Program-made: the position numbers and the translations under genes
Shown here: piece after piece, positions 16,723 through 25,116 of the stretch
How the letters are laid out: each line of letters starts with the position of its first letter
How positions within the stretch are numbered: the stretch's first letter is position 1
Assembly (NCBI RefSeq): GCF_938045345.1
Contig: NZ_CALIMS010000020.1
Location: forward strand, 1-38,034
Length of the DNA stretch: 38,034 nucleotides
Source of the DNA: an uncultured Campylobacter sp.
GTDB taxonomy: Bacteria; Campylobacterota; Campylobacteria; Campylobacterales; Campylobacteraceae
Direction of reading: 5' to 3'
Notes under the pieces: model-generated
Told to the model about the DNA's origin: nothing
The model's database searches: none
What the model saw: the letters and a program-made list of their open reading frames with translations, nothing else

Positions 16723-17501
16723 AAAAAATTCTTATAGCTTTGCTCTCGGCGAGCTTTGTATTCGCCAAAGGTCTGGTAGTGCTCGATCCCGCCGCGGTCG
16801 AGATCATCTACGCTTTGGGGGCGCAGGATCAGATCGCTGCGATCTCAACTACCTCGATGAGCAAGATCCGCCCAGAGGCAGAAACTGCGAAACTACCGAG
16901 CGTAGGCACCTACATCAAGCCGAATATGGAAAAGATCGTCGAGCTTAAGCCAGATCTGGTCATCACGAGCTTTCACTCCGCGGGCGTTAGCGAGAATCTA
17001 CAAAAGCTGGGACTTAAGAGCCTTGCAATGGATGCAAACTCCACCGCAGATATCTGCCAAAACGTAAAGAAGGTCGCAGCTATCGTAAAAAAGGAGAGCG
17101 AGGCGGATAAAATTTGCGCGCGGATGGATGGAATTTTTGCAGACAAACCCGCTCTTCGCGGCAAAAAAGTAGCGCTATTTTTCGGCTCAAACGCCACTAT
17201 GGCTTTCAATGACAAAACCCTCATCGGCGATATCTTCGCTCGCCTAGGCGCCAAAAATATCGCAGACGGCCTAAAAGGCAGCACGCCTTCGGTATCTGCC
17301 GAATACATCCTCGAGCAAAACCCCGATATAATCGTCGTCGTTGGCGGCGAGACGGAGGATTTTTTAAAGGCAAATCCGATCCTTAAAAATACCAAAGCCG
17401 TAAAATCGGGCAAAATTTTAAAAGCTCCGACGCTCATCTTGCGTGGAAGCCCACAGATCGGCGAGACGGTGGATGAAATTTACGCGGAGGCAACGAAATA
17501 G
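16719..17501 (+). CDS. Periplasmic substrate-binding protein, probable heme carrier
   Basis: A 260-residue protein of the BtuF/FhuD/HmuT class (PF01497). A signal peptide (MKKILIALLSASFVFA) with cleavage expected after A16 sends it to the periplasm. The rest shows the two-lobe pattern: ALGAQDQIAAIS, LPSVGTYIKPNMEKIVELKPDLVI, a long helix around 105-135, and VSAEYILEQNPDIIVVVGG. There is no lipobox, so it is soluble. It begins by ATGA overlap with the ATPase and ends immediately before the radical SAM gene (TAG-ATG). Heme as ligand is inferred from context only. Confidence 0.92.
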   Translation: MKKILIALLSASFVFAKGLVVLDPAAVEIIYALGAQDQIAAISTTSMSKIRPEAETAKLPSVGTYIKPNMEKIVELKPDLVITSFHSAGVSENLQKLGLKSLAMDANSTADICQNVKKVAAIVKKESEADKICARMDGIFADKPALRGKKVALFFGSNATMAFNDKTLIGDIFARLGAKNIADGLKGSTPSVSAEYILEQNPDIIVVVGGETEDFLKANPILKNTKAVKSGKILKAPTLILRGSPQIGETVDEIYAEATK

Positions 17502-18716
17502 ATGTTTAAAGAACGCATTAAATCCCACCATCGCTCCAAGCTTTTCGAGAGCGTCTCCGCAAGCGAAAACGAGCTGTTCGATGCGCTGGAGCAGCCCGCG
17601 AAAGACAGCGACTGCGTGATCTATCTTCACGTGCCCTTTTGCGACAACATCTGCTCGTTTTGTTCGATGATGCGCTCCAAACTCGGCGACGAGCTGGACG
17701 AATACGCTAAATTTCTGATCCGCCAGATCAAAGACTATGGCGAGATGCCCTACTTCGATACTAAAAATATCAAAAGCATCTACTTCGGCGGCGGCACGCC
17801 GAGCGTCTTTAGTGAGACGCACTTCGAAAAGGTTCTGGGCGCGCTGCATAAAAATTTCAAGATCGCAGAGGACTGCGAGATCAGCGTAGAGACCACGCTG
17901 CATAATTTAGACCTGCAAAAGGCGCTCGCTCTGCAAAGCTTCGGCGTAAACCGCTTTAGCATCGGCGTGCAGACCTTCAGCAGACAGGGGCGCGCGCTTT
18001 TAAACCGCGTGCATAAGCCCGCTCGCGCAATCGAGCGACTAAAGGATCTTAGAGAAAAATTTGACGGCATGCTCTGCTGCGACATTATCTACAACTTCCC
18101 CAACGAAAGCGTAGAGGAGGCGATCGCAGATGCTAATTACGTAAATGAGCTCGGACTTGATAGCGCTAGCTTTTACTCGCTGATGTTTTTCGAAGGCTCG
18201 GAGTTATCCAAAAAGATCGACACCTCCTACTACGATCTGCCGACTGATAAAAAGCTGCACCATGCCTTTGCAGAGGCGCTACTGCAAAGCGGGAATTTCG
18301 AGGTTTTGGAGCTTACCAAACTTGCTCGCAAAGGTCGCGATAACTACGGCTACATCAAGCTAAGCCACAAGGGCACGGATATCCTGCCTATCGGCAACGG
18401 CGCGGGCGGACACGTAGCGGGCTTCGGAATTTACGGCGTGTCGGGACACAAGATGATCTCGCGAATCGATGAGCGCGAGGCAAAATATAGCGTGCTAAAC
18501 AACCTGTTTCAATACCCGATCGTAAGCTTAAACGAGCTAAAAGAGGCTCTGAGCGCGAGCATTTACGACGAAGCGGTGCAAAAGCTCAAAGAATTTGAGA
18601 GCTGGGGGCTTTTGGAGCTAAAAGATCAAAGATCGATCTTGAGCTTGGATGGAATTTTTTGGGGCAACAACATCAACGAAGAGATAGCAAACATTATTAG
18701 AAAGGATTTTGTATGA
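17502..18716 (+). CDS. HutW/ChuW-like radical SAM protein, probable anaerobic heme-opening enzyme
   Basis: This 404-residue HemN-related radical SAM protein has the cluster motif C47-x3-C51-x2-C54 (FCDNICSFC) and the GGGTPS motif near 96-101. The C-terminal part has IGNGAGGHVAG and a HemN-type end. The HHRSKLFESV start and the 'GAGG' stretch are typical of HutW/ChuW rather than coproporphyrinogen dehydrogenase HemN. ChuW of E. coli O157 opens heme without oxygen, using SAM to make anaerobilin and free the iron. Placement directly after a metal-chelate importer, with the ATG touching the previous stop codon, supports this role. HemN- or HemW-like function is the alternative. Confidence 0.85.
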   Translation: MFKERIKSHHRSKLFESVSASENELFDALEQPAKDSDCVIYLHVPFCDNICSFCSMMRSKLGDELDEYAKFLIRQIKDYGEMPYFDTKNIKSIYFGGGTPSVFSETHFEKVLGALHKNFKIAEDCEISVETTLHNLDLQKALALQSFGVNRFSIGVQTFSRQGRALLNRVHKPARAIERLKDLREKFDGMLCCDIIYNFPNESVEEAIADANYVNELGLDSASFYSLMFFEGSELSKKIDTSYYDLPTDKKLHHAFAEALLQSGNFEVLELTKLARKGRDNYGYIKLSHKGTDILPIGNGAGGHVAGFGIYGVSGHKMISRIDEREAKYSVLNNLFQYPIVSLNELKEALSASIYDEAVQKLKEFESWGLLELKDQRSILSLDGIFWGNNINEEIANIIRKDFV

Positions 18717-19216
18717 AAAAAATCGTGCTTTACACCTCGCAAACGGGCAACACGAAAAAGGTGGGCGACGCGATCGCCGAGCAACTGGGCTGCGAGAGTC
18801 TAAATTTCCGCGACTTTGAGAGTGAGGTCGATGACTACGATTTCATAGCCTTGGGCTTTTACGTCGATAAGGGCGAAGCGGAGGCGAAATTTATGCGCTT
18901 TTTACGCAAGATTCACGGCAAGAAGCTTGGCGTTTTTATGACTCTGGGCGCAGAGCCGGACGGCGAGCACTCGCGCAAGTGCCTGGATGCCTTTGAAGAG
19001 GGGCTTAAAGCAAACGGCAACGAGATTATAAGGGAGTTTGCCTGCCAGGGCGCGATCGATCCGAATCTACTTGAAATGATGCGCAAAATGGCGGCCGGCG
19101 GCAACTCGCCCCATCCTATCACCCCCGAGCGACTTGCGCGCTGGGCGGAGGCTGCGAAACACCCGGACGAGAAGGATCTGGCGGACGCAAAAGCAGCATT
19201 TGCGGGGATAGAATAA
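18713..19216 (+). CDS. Flavodoxin-family protein, probable electron donor of the heme operon
   Basis: A 167-residue flavodoxin with the FMN phosphate loop TSQTGNTKKV (9-18) after the first strand, FIALGFYVDKGEA at the second loop and FMTLGAEP at the third. It is shorter and more divergent than housekeeping flavodoxin. The C-terminal part (GNSPHPITPERLARWAEAAKHPDE) is characteristic of flavodoxin-like proteins found beside tetrapyrrole-processing enzymes. It overlaps the radical SAM gene by four bases. Radical SAM enzymes need a low-potential donor, and anaerobic heme operons of fusobacteria also pair a radical SAM protein with a flavodoxin. Donor role inferred; a bilin reductase role is possible. 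Confidence 0.85.
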   Translation: MKKIVLYTSQTGNTKKVGDAIAEQLGCESLNFRDFESEVDDYDFIALGFYVDKGEAEAKFMRFLRKIHGKKLGVFMTLGAEPDGEHSRKCLDAFEEGLKANGNEIIREFACQGAIDPNLLEMMRKMAAGGNSPHPITPERLARWAEAAKHPDEKDLADAKAAFAGIE

Positions 19217-19228
19217 AATTTAAAGCAA

Positions 19229-19250
19229 GCCGCGCAAACAGCTGCGCGGC
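19229..19250 (+). other. 7-bp stem-loop after the heme operon
   Basis: GCCGCGC and GCGCGGC pair around an 8-base loop, 13 bases after the flavodoxin stop codon. There is no T run after it, so it is a weak terminator candidate; it may protect the 3' end of the message. Confidence 0.35.
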
Positions 19251-19504
19251 GAAGCAAAATCAAATAAAATTTCACACTACTTAATGCGCGATTTGGAATT
19301 TTATCTTTTACTAAATTTGGACGATAAATTCCATTACTACAAGCAAATTTGCCGCCGCAGGCGCAGGTCTTGCTCTAGAATTTAAACGATATTTCATTTC
19401 GCGCGCAACGGATCGAATAATGCCGCCGACTTTGCGCCGCTAATGCGCGCTCTGAACGCGAAAAGCCCGCTTTTGCTAGCGAGCTGCCTGCGAGTACTGC
19501 GGCA

Positions 19505-19684
19505 GCCATTATCCAATACGCTGCCCGCCATTTTGCGACGGCCTGAGCGCAAAAATCCAGCTTTTGCGAGCAAGTGGACTGCGAGCGCTGCGGTCGCGAT
19601 CATCGGTTATCGCCCGTCGCCACGCGCCGTAGGTGCCGTCGTCCGTCGCCGCGCGACAACTTATCTATCGCCGCTCATTACCGC
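19505..19684. repeat. Imperfect direct repeat, copy A
   Basis: This stretch matches 20721-20888. The first 44 bases differ at five positions, and TGCGAGCGCTGCGGTCGC and the following nine bases are identical. Copy A carries about 15 extra bases near 19566-19580, and the last third matches with small gaps. The surrounding 19251-19928 holds no accepted gene. Both copies can be read in short protein-like bits on either strand, so they may be remnants of a duplicated gene or a dispersed repeat. Confidence 0.7.
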
Positions 19685-19928
19685 ACCGCCGCAGGGTGCA
19701 GAGCGTGAGCATAAAAATATTTTAGGCGTACTCTCAAGAGGACATCACCGAGCTTAATAAATTTTAGTGCGGTACTTTTACTATGCACTCGTAAGCATAA
19801 ATAAAATTCTTTAGTAAAAATTTTTAAGACAAAAATAGCAAAAGATTTGCAAGCAACGGATAAAATTCCATTATGGCTAAGATTCCATTGTGATCGCAAT
19901 CATATCCGTTCTATCTGCCCATAGCTTT

Positions 19929-20498
19929 TTAAATTTCGCTTTTTGCCTCACTTATTGTTTTGTTTAATTTCGCAACAAATTCCTCCTTGCTTATTTCTTT
20001 AAACGCTTCGTTTGGTACGGCGATAAAAAGACTTCCTTCCAGCAAAATTACCAAAAAATCGCGCTCCATTACCACCTCACAAAATTCCGCATCATAAATG
20101 AGCGTATCTCGCTCGCTTACGAATATAAATTGCCCCTTTAAATCGTCTGAAATTTCAATGCTAAAATCGCCGAAAGTGACATTTTTATTCTTATCATATA
20201 TCGCGGAATTTAGTAGCCACGATCTAACGCAAATAGCGTAAATATAAAAAACTGCGCAAGCAGTAGGCAAGATAGCTCCTAAGCTCTTTATCCAGGACTT
20301 ATCGCCATAATACTCACGTATAAACTCTATCCAATCGTCCTCAAAAATAAAAAGGCAAGCCGAAAACGCAAAAGCGAAAAGCAAATCTGTCGCGCAGACG
20401 GCGCGGATGAACTTGCCCCCTTTATAAATTCTGCGCGAAATTCTAGTTCTCATTTTAGCGAATTTCCGGTTATCTTGCAGCGAGTAAGAAATCAGCAT
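19929..20498 (-). CDS. Membrane protein with YcxB-like C-terminal domain
   Basis: A 189-residue protein with two likely transmembrane helices (about 36-52 and 71-91) and a cytoplasmic beta-rich domain. The order TFGDFSIEISDDLKGQFIFVS ... CEVVMERDFLVILLEGSLFIAVPNEAF ... EEFVAKLNKTI matches the general pattern of YcxB-like proteins (PF14317), whose function is unknown. It stands alone on the minus strand between the two repeat copies. Its ribosome site AAAGGA precedes ATG, and TAAAAT upstream can serve as a -10. Lower G+C than the flanking remnants suggests an intact, maintained gene. Confidence 0.75.
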   Translation of the reverse strand: MLISYSLQDNRKFAKMRTRISRRIYKGGKFIRAVCATDLLFAFAFSACLFIFEDDWIEFIREYYGDKSWIKSLGAILPTACAVFYIYAICVRSWLLNSAIYDKNKNVTFGDFSIEISDDLKGQFIFVSERDTLIYDAEFCEVVMERDFLVILLEGSLFIAVPNEAFKEISKEEFVAKLNKTISEAKSEI

Positions 20499-20681
20499 AT
20501 CTTTCCTTTAAAATTTCGCTTATTTTAGCTAAAATTAGCAAAAATAAAAAGATCTGTAAAATTACATTGCATGCTGCGTTTGCGCCTCTTCGGCGATACG
20601 GCCAGTAGATGGAAGGACACTACTAATGCAAGCGGTAAAAGGGCGAGCTAAATTTAATAAATTTCTACCGAAGGAGGGATT

Positions 20682-20762
20682 GTGAAAAATACAGCATTCA
20701 TCACGGGCGCTACGAGCGCTGCCGTCATCCAATACACCGCCCGCCATTTTGCAACGGCCTGA
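20682..20762 (+). pseudogene. 26-codon remnant with ribosome site, joined to repeat copy B
   Basis: AAGGAGG at 20671-20677, four bases, then GTG opens VKNTAFITGATS, which looks like the start of a Rossmann short-chain dehydrogenase. The expected GxG after it is missing, and the frame runs into repeat copy B and stops. It is most likely the head of a deleted gene. A short peptide is possible but not supported. Confidence 0.4.
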
Positions 20763-20888
20763 GCACGAAAACCTGCTTCTGCGAGCGCTGCGGTCGCGAT
20801 CATCGGCTACCGCCCGTCGCCACATGCAGTAGGTGCCGCTGTCGGGCGACGCCTCCGCCGCGCGATACCCATCCACCGCTACTAACCG
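20721..20888. repeat. Imperfect direct repeat, copy B
   Basis: This is the second copy of the sequence at 19505-19684, about 1.2 kb away in the same orientation. It begins inside the SD-preceded remnant at 20682. The 27 identical bases (20780-20806) lie in the middle. The region 20889-21074 after it has no gene; a ribosome site for the next gene (AAAGGGG) lies at its end. Confidence 0.7.
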
Positions 20889-21074
20889 CCCGCACGACAA
20901 CCCGTCGCCGCCAATCTCTCCGTCGCTTTGTCGCGGTACCGAGCCCAAACCGAACCGCTAAATTTTAAATTCTACAAAAGTCTCATCGCACATAAATTTT
21001 AATTCGGCAAATGCGCAAAATTTAGGTAAAATTCCACGCAAACGTTTTGACGATCAAAATTTAAAGGGGCGAAA

Positions 21075-21761
21075 ATGACGAATTTCGAGTACGCTAGTCG
21101 CATTAACGAGGCTGCGGGGCTGGATCTAAATTTGGATTGCGAAGAGATCGATCTGCAGGATAAGCTTTACGGGCTTTTTCAGTGCTTCATGCCTGACGGC
21201 GTCGGCGTGGAAGCGGCGTTTGCACCGCTACAAAACGGCGCTGAGCTACAAGCGCGCATAATGCCAATATACGCAGCCACGGAGCAGCAGACGCGGAAAG
21301 CGTTTGATTAGGGCGTGGCGCCTGGGTATTTTTGCCCGCCACAGGATCCGAAATTTGATGACAAAGCGCTTAAGAGCCTAGCTTTAGCGCACGTTCAAAA
21401 TTTAAAAATTTTCGCAGAATTTCTAGGCAAGAGCGAGCTTTTAAAGATGCTTGAGCAGATAAAATTCGCTCGAGTGCAGAAAGGTTTTGATTTTGCGCAT
21501 AGTAAAGACAAGCTTGCGGACGCCGTCTATGAAGCGATCACGGAGTGGATGATAGATTCGCCGAAACTCGATGCGAAGCTATGGGTGCTCGGCGAGGCGT
21601 ACTATTCGATCAACTGCGACTACCTACTCTCGGCGTACTTGCAGTATCCAAACTACGCGCAAAGACCACAGGAGGACTTTTTGAAGCCCTACTTCGAGCT
21701 GTATCTAGCGGGACGGCAGATCACGTTTGAGCGCGGCGAGGTCGTGATTTTCACGCGCTAA
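21075..21761 (+). pseudogene. Unknown gene interrupted by an in-frame amber codon
   Basis: One reading frame runs from ATG 21075 to the stop at 21759-21761 with a single TAG at 21309-21311. Without it the product would be 228 residues: MTNFEYASRINEAAGLDLNL ... then VAPGYFCPPQDPKFDDKALK ... to GRQITFERGEVVIFTR. Both halves look like well-kept soluble protein with no decay elsewhere, so the mutation is recent or the codon is read through. AAAGGGG precedes the ATG. The second half could restart at GTG 21315. I do not recognise the family. No membrane segment or signal peptide is visible. Confidence 0.6.
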
Positions 21762-22206
21762 ATTTACGCAGGTAAGGAAGCGAATGAGCGCTCACAAGCG
21801 ACTAAAATTTGAGCCTTTTAAACAATAAAGCGAGCAAGGCTCACAAATGGCTGGAATTTAAGCTCAGCAACTATGAGCGCAAATGCTTATCGCATATCCA
21901 AAAAATCTGCCTCCTAATCAAGCAATCTAGTAGGTTTCCTGCGCGTCGCGTTAAGTCGCTTAAAATATTTCTGCTTTGCGTAGCCGCCGCTTTCAGCACC
22001 TTACTAGAGCAAAATCTCAACACATCGTTGACGTTTGGATAATTGAATTTTTTCCATCACTCTGCTGCCCTCACTTTGTATAAAGTACCCAAATAATTTA
22101 CTTGCGCTAACGCTTGTTAGTTAGAATTCATCTAAATTTTAAAGAGGAATTTTGACGCAGAATTTTATGGAATTTCGCTGCCGCAAATCTCACAAGCGAT
22201 AAAATT
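21762..22206. other. Gene-free stretch
   Basis: No supported gene. A 77-codon plus-strand frame from TTG 21809 has no ribosome site and no protein-like pattern. A small inverted repeat CTAAC-GCTT-GTTAG lies at 22107-22120, downstream of the DUF333 gene, without a T run. Confidence 0.4.
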
Positions 22207-22446
22207 CTATCGATTTACGCTCTTAAATTTACTTAAATCGCCGCCTGTTTTATAAAATTCTTCAGCGTCGATCATAGTACCATCAGGCAGCTTACAAACG
22301 GTGTAATCCACGCCGTTGCCGTCTTTGCGGACGATCAGCTCGCCGCCATTTTTGATACAAAAATCCCCAGCAGCGCTAGCCTCTGCGCTCACCGAAGCGA
22401 AAGCGCCCGCCACAAGCGCTACTGCAAAAAATCTCTTAAAACTCAT
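22207..22446 (-). CDS. DUF333 family small exported protein
   Basis: A 79-residue precursor with a Sec signal peptide (MSFKRFFAVALVAGAFASVSAEASA) and a mature part that matches DUF333: FCIKNGGELIVRKDGNG..YTVCKLPDGTMIDAEEFYK. The two cysteines (C30, C52) can form a disulfide in the periplasm. The family is widespread and often labelled 'putative hemolysin' without evidence; real function is unknown. AAAGGA before the ATG is a clear ribosome site. The gene stands alone. Confidence 0.88.
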   Translation of the reverse strand: MSFKRFFAVALVAGAFASVSAEASAAGDFCIKNGGELIVRKDGNGVDYTVCKLPDGTMIDAEEFYKTGGDLSKFKSVNR

Positions 22447-22862
22447 TTAAATCCTTTCGTTTAATTTTGCCTGTTTTTAGGGTTAAGCTTAAATTTAGGC
22501 GCTAGATACGCTAAACCTGCGCCTACATAAATAAACCGCCTTCCATCCTCGAACACCGATAATAGCGTTTTAAATATTAAATACTACCTAATAAATCCCA
22601 GCAGCGCCAAGTCCGCTCGCCGCTGCAAAATCAAAGCCATCAGACTTCATCCAATGCAAAATTTTAACATCATAAAATTTCATCTTCAATAAAATTCTAG
22701 CGGCGAAATCTAAGCCGCATCAAAGCTATTTCTGCCGCAAAATACCAGCTATAAAAGCGAGGACTATGGCAAATACCAGCTTAGCGGCAAGGCAAGCGCG
22801 GATCCTAAACGATCTCGTCTATAGGCGCGAGCTGCGTTCAAATCCTTTAAATTTAACCGCTG
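22447..22862. other. Gene-free stretch with decayed reading frames
   Basis: No intact gene. Near 22748-22815 the plus strand reads YKSEDYGKYQLSGKASADPK before a stop, which looks like a protein remnant. A 42-codon frame from ATG 22766 overlaps the end of serC and is not supported. The DUF333 gene's promoter should lie at about 22460-22500, but no clear element stands out. Confidence 0.35.
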
Positions 22863-23939
22863 CTAGCCGTTTTTGCGCGCAAACTCGCTCATAAAAGCGA
22901 CTAGTTTTTCTACGTCCTCGTAGTTTATCGCGTTGTAGATCGAGGCGCGGATGCCGCCTAAGACGCGGTGTCCTTTAAGCCCGATCATCCCCTCCGACTC
23001 CGCCTGCGCGACGAAAAGGGGCTCAAGCGCGGCGTCTGCGATATTAAAGCTCACGTTCATCAGGCTGCGACTGTCTTTTTGCGCGTGGCCACGGTAGAAG
23101 CCTCCGCTAGCATCGATCGCGCCGTAAAGTAGCGCCGCTTTGCGCTTGTTGCGCTCGTGCATCGCCGCGAGCCCGCCGATCTCATCCTTGATCCAGCCGA
23201 GCATTAAATTTAGCATGTAAATTCCGAAGGTATTCGGGGTGTTGCTCATCGAGTCCGCATCCGCCTGCGTCTTGTAGCGCAGGATCATCGGCGTTTTGGG
23301 GTTCGCGCGATCTAGCAGATCCTTGCGGATCGCAACCATCGTAACGCCCGCGGGCCCGCCGTTTTTCTGAATGCCGCCGTAAAACATCCCCACGCTGCTA
23401 AGATCCACGGGTCGCGAAAACAGATCGCTCGAGCTATCGACCACGAGCGGGCAGCCGCACTGCGGTAGCTGCGGATACTGCGTGCCGTAGATGGTATTGT
23501 TCGAGCAGATGTAGCCGTAGTCGGCGTCGTCTGAAAATTTAACCTCGGGGATGCGGTCGAATTTACTATCCTCGCTGCTTGCGACCACGCGGTAGTTTAT
23601 GCCGAGCACGCCCGCTTCCTTAATCGCCTTGCTCGTCCAGTTGCCCGTGTTGGCGTATTCTGCGACGCCGCCTACGTATAGGTTCATCGGCACCTGCGCG
23701 AACTGAAGGCTCGCGCCACCTTGCAAAAATAGAATCGTAAAATCATCCGAAAAGCCGTAGAGATCGCGCACGCGGCTCATCGCGCTATGCAGAACCTCCT
23801 CAAAAATTTTGGTGCGGTGCGAGATCTCCATTATCGAAAATCCCAGCCCTGCATAGTTTAACAGCTCCTCTTGCGCCTGCTTTAGCACGCTCAGCGGGAT
23901 GGTGCTAGGTCCTGCGCTAAAATTTATTACTCTATCCAT
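22863..23939 (-). CDS. serC: Phosphoserine aminotransferase
   Basis: SerC makes 3-phosphoserine from 3-phosphohydroxypyruvate and glutamate in serine synthesis, and takes part in PLP synthesis in bacteria with that route. It starts with INFSAGPSTIP. The PLP lysine is K192 (YGGIQKNGGPAGV), W101 lies in NTGNWTSKA, and HRVLGGIRASIYNA is the C-terminal substrate arginine region. The frame is open 25 codons further upstream into xseA, but the true start is ATG 23939. It follows AAAGGAGG by four bases and gives the normal 358 residues. xseA ends ten bases before. Same order as C. jejuni ubiE-xseA-serC. Confidence 0.97.
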   Translation of the reverse strand: MDRVINFSAGPSTIPLSVLKQAQEELLNYAGLGFSIMEISHRTKIFEEVLHSAMSRVRDLYGFSDDFTILFLQGGASLQFAQVPMNLYVGGVAEYANTGNWTSKAIKEAGVLGINYRVVASSEDSKFDRIPEVKFSDDADYGYICSNNTIYGTQYPQLPQCGCPLVVDSSSDLFSRPVDLSSVGMFYGGIQKNGGPAGVTMVAIRKDLLDRANPKTPMILRYKTQADADSMSNTPNTFGIYMLNLMLGWIKDEIGGLAAMHERNKRKAALLYGAIDASGGFYRGHAQKDSRSLMNVSFNIADAALEPLFVAQAESEGMIGLKGHRVLGGIRASIYNAINYEDVEKLVAFMSEFARKNG

Positions 23940-23949
23940 TTTGCCTCCT

Positions 23950-25116
23950 TTAGATGATTTTTGCGTTTTTGCTGAGCTGCTGTGAGCAAAGGACGAACTC
24001 GTCGCCTGCGGCAAGCTCGCCCAAGCTCACCGTTTTGCCGCCCTTTTGGATTTGAACGAGGTCTTTGGTGATCTCAAAAAATTTTGCCTTTTGCGCCAAA
24101 AGCTCATCCTTAGCGCTTAGCGTATGCTCTGCGGTGCTTAGTTTGGAGCCGATGAAATTTTTAAATTTAAGCTCGAAATTTAAAAGCTTTGCAAGCGAGC
24201 CTGAAATTTTTGGCTCGACCGATTTTGATTTAAGCTCTAAAGCTGCGAGGCTCAGCACGTTTTGTGCGGATGAAATTTTATCTTTTATCAGCCTATCAAA
24301 CGCGTCGCTTATGCCGTCTAGGCTCTGAAAGATCGCGCAAATATCGGGCAGCAGGTCGATCATCGCGGCGGTGGGCGTGAGGCTTCGGTGATCGGCTACG
24401 AAATCGCTGATGCTAAAATCGATCTCGTGCCCGACCGCCGAGATGACGGGCGTTTTGGCCGCGTAGATCGCGCGCGCCAGAGCCTCGTCGTTGAAGCACC
24501 ACAGATCCTCGCGCGAGCCGCCGCCGCGAGCGATGACGATCGCATCGTAGCCCTTCGCGTCGGCTACGCGCAGCGCGCTTATGATCGAAGCAGGCGCGCC
24601 TTCGCCTTGCACTAGTGCGTTATACAGATCGATCTTGCAAAGCGCGAAGCGGTCCTGCGCCGTGCGAAGCATATCCGCCTGCGCCGCGGAACCCGCGCTT
24701 GTAATGATCGCGATGCTTTGGGCAAATTTCGGAAGCTGCTTTTTGTGTGTGGCATCAAAAAGACCCTCTTTGCTAAGTTTATCTTTTAGCGCAGCAAATG
24801 CTGCTTCCAGCTCGCCCTCGCCGCTTTTGCGGATGTTTGAGACTTGGATCTGATACGCGCCCGTGGGGGCGTATAGCGAGACTTTGCCGCTTACGATAAG
24901 CTTATCGCCGACGGCGGGGATAAAATTTATCCGCGCGGCGTTAAATTTAAACATCGCGCAATCGATCGCCGCGCTCGCGTCTTTGATCGTGAAATACCAG
25001 TGCCCGCTCGTGCTTTGAATTCTAAACTTAGATATTTCGCCCTCGACCTCGACGAAGCTAAAGCTCGTTTCCAAAAGCGTCTTGGCTTGGGCGTTTAGCT
25101 CGCTTACGCTAAGCAT
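23950..25116 (-). CDS. xseA: Exodeoxyribonuclease VII large subunit
   Basis: XseA with XseB degrades single-stranded DNA in repair and recombination. The N-terminal OB domain (about 1-100: VEVEGEISKFRIQSTSGHWYFTIKD ... YQIQVSNIRKSGEGEL) binds ssDNA. The catalytic part has IAIITSAGSAAQADML, AIVIARGGGSREDLWCFND (about 195-213) and AVGHEIDFSISDFVADHRSLTPTAAM. The coiled C-terminal region is shorter than in E. coli, giving 388 residues, normal in Campylobacter. It overlaps ubiE by eight bases. The small subunit gene xseB is not in the window. Confidence 0.96.
   Translation of the reverse strand: MLSVSELNAQAKTLLETSFSFVEVEGEISKFRIQSTSGHWYFTIKDASAAIDCAMFKFNAARINFIPAVGDKLIVSGKVSLYAPTGAYQIQVSNIRKSGEGELEAAFAALKDKLSKEGLFDATHKKQLPKFAQSIAIITSAGSAAQADMLRTAQDRFALCKIDLYNALVQGEGAPASIISALRVADAKGYDAIVIARGGGSREDLWCFNDEALARAIYAAKTPVISAVGHEIDFSISDFVADHRSLTPTAAMIDLLPDICAIFQSLDGISDAFDRLIKDKISSAQNVLSLAALELKSKSVEPKISGSLAKLLNFELKFKNFIGSKLSTAEHTLSAKDELLAQKAKFFEITKDLVQIQKGGKTVSLGELAAGDEFVLCSQQLSKNAKII

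Noticed and set aside
20682..20900. A short-chain dehydrogenase gene
   Set aside because: Only ITGATS at the start is suggestive. The glycine motif is incomplete, stops follow at once, and the adjoining DNA is a repeat.
21809..22042. 77-codon plus-strand frame
   Set aside because: TTG start without ribosome site, and no domain or composition typical of a protein.
23940..24015. Longer serC start inside xseA
   Set aside because: The extra 25 residues are a serine-rich run from another frame of xseA, and the AAAGGAGG site fixes the start at 23939.
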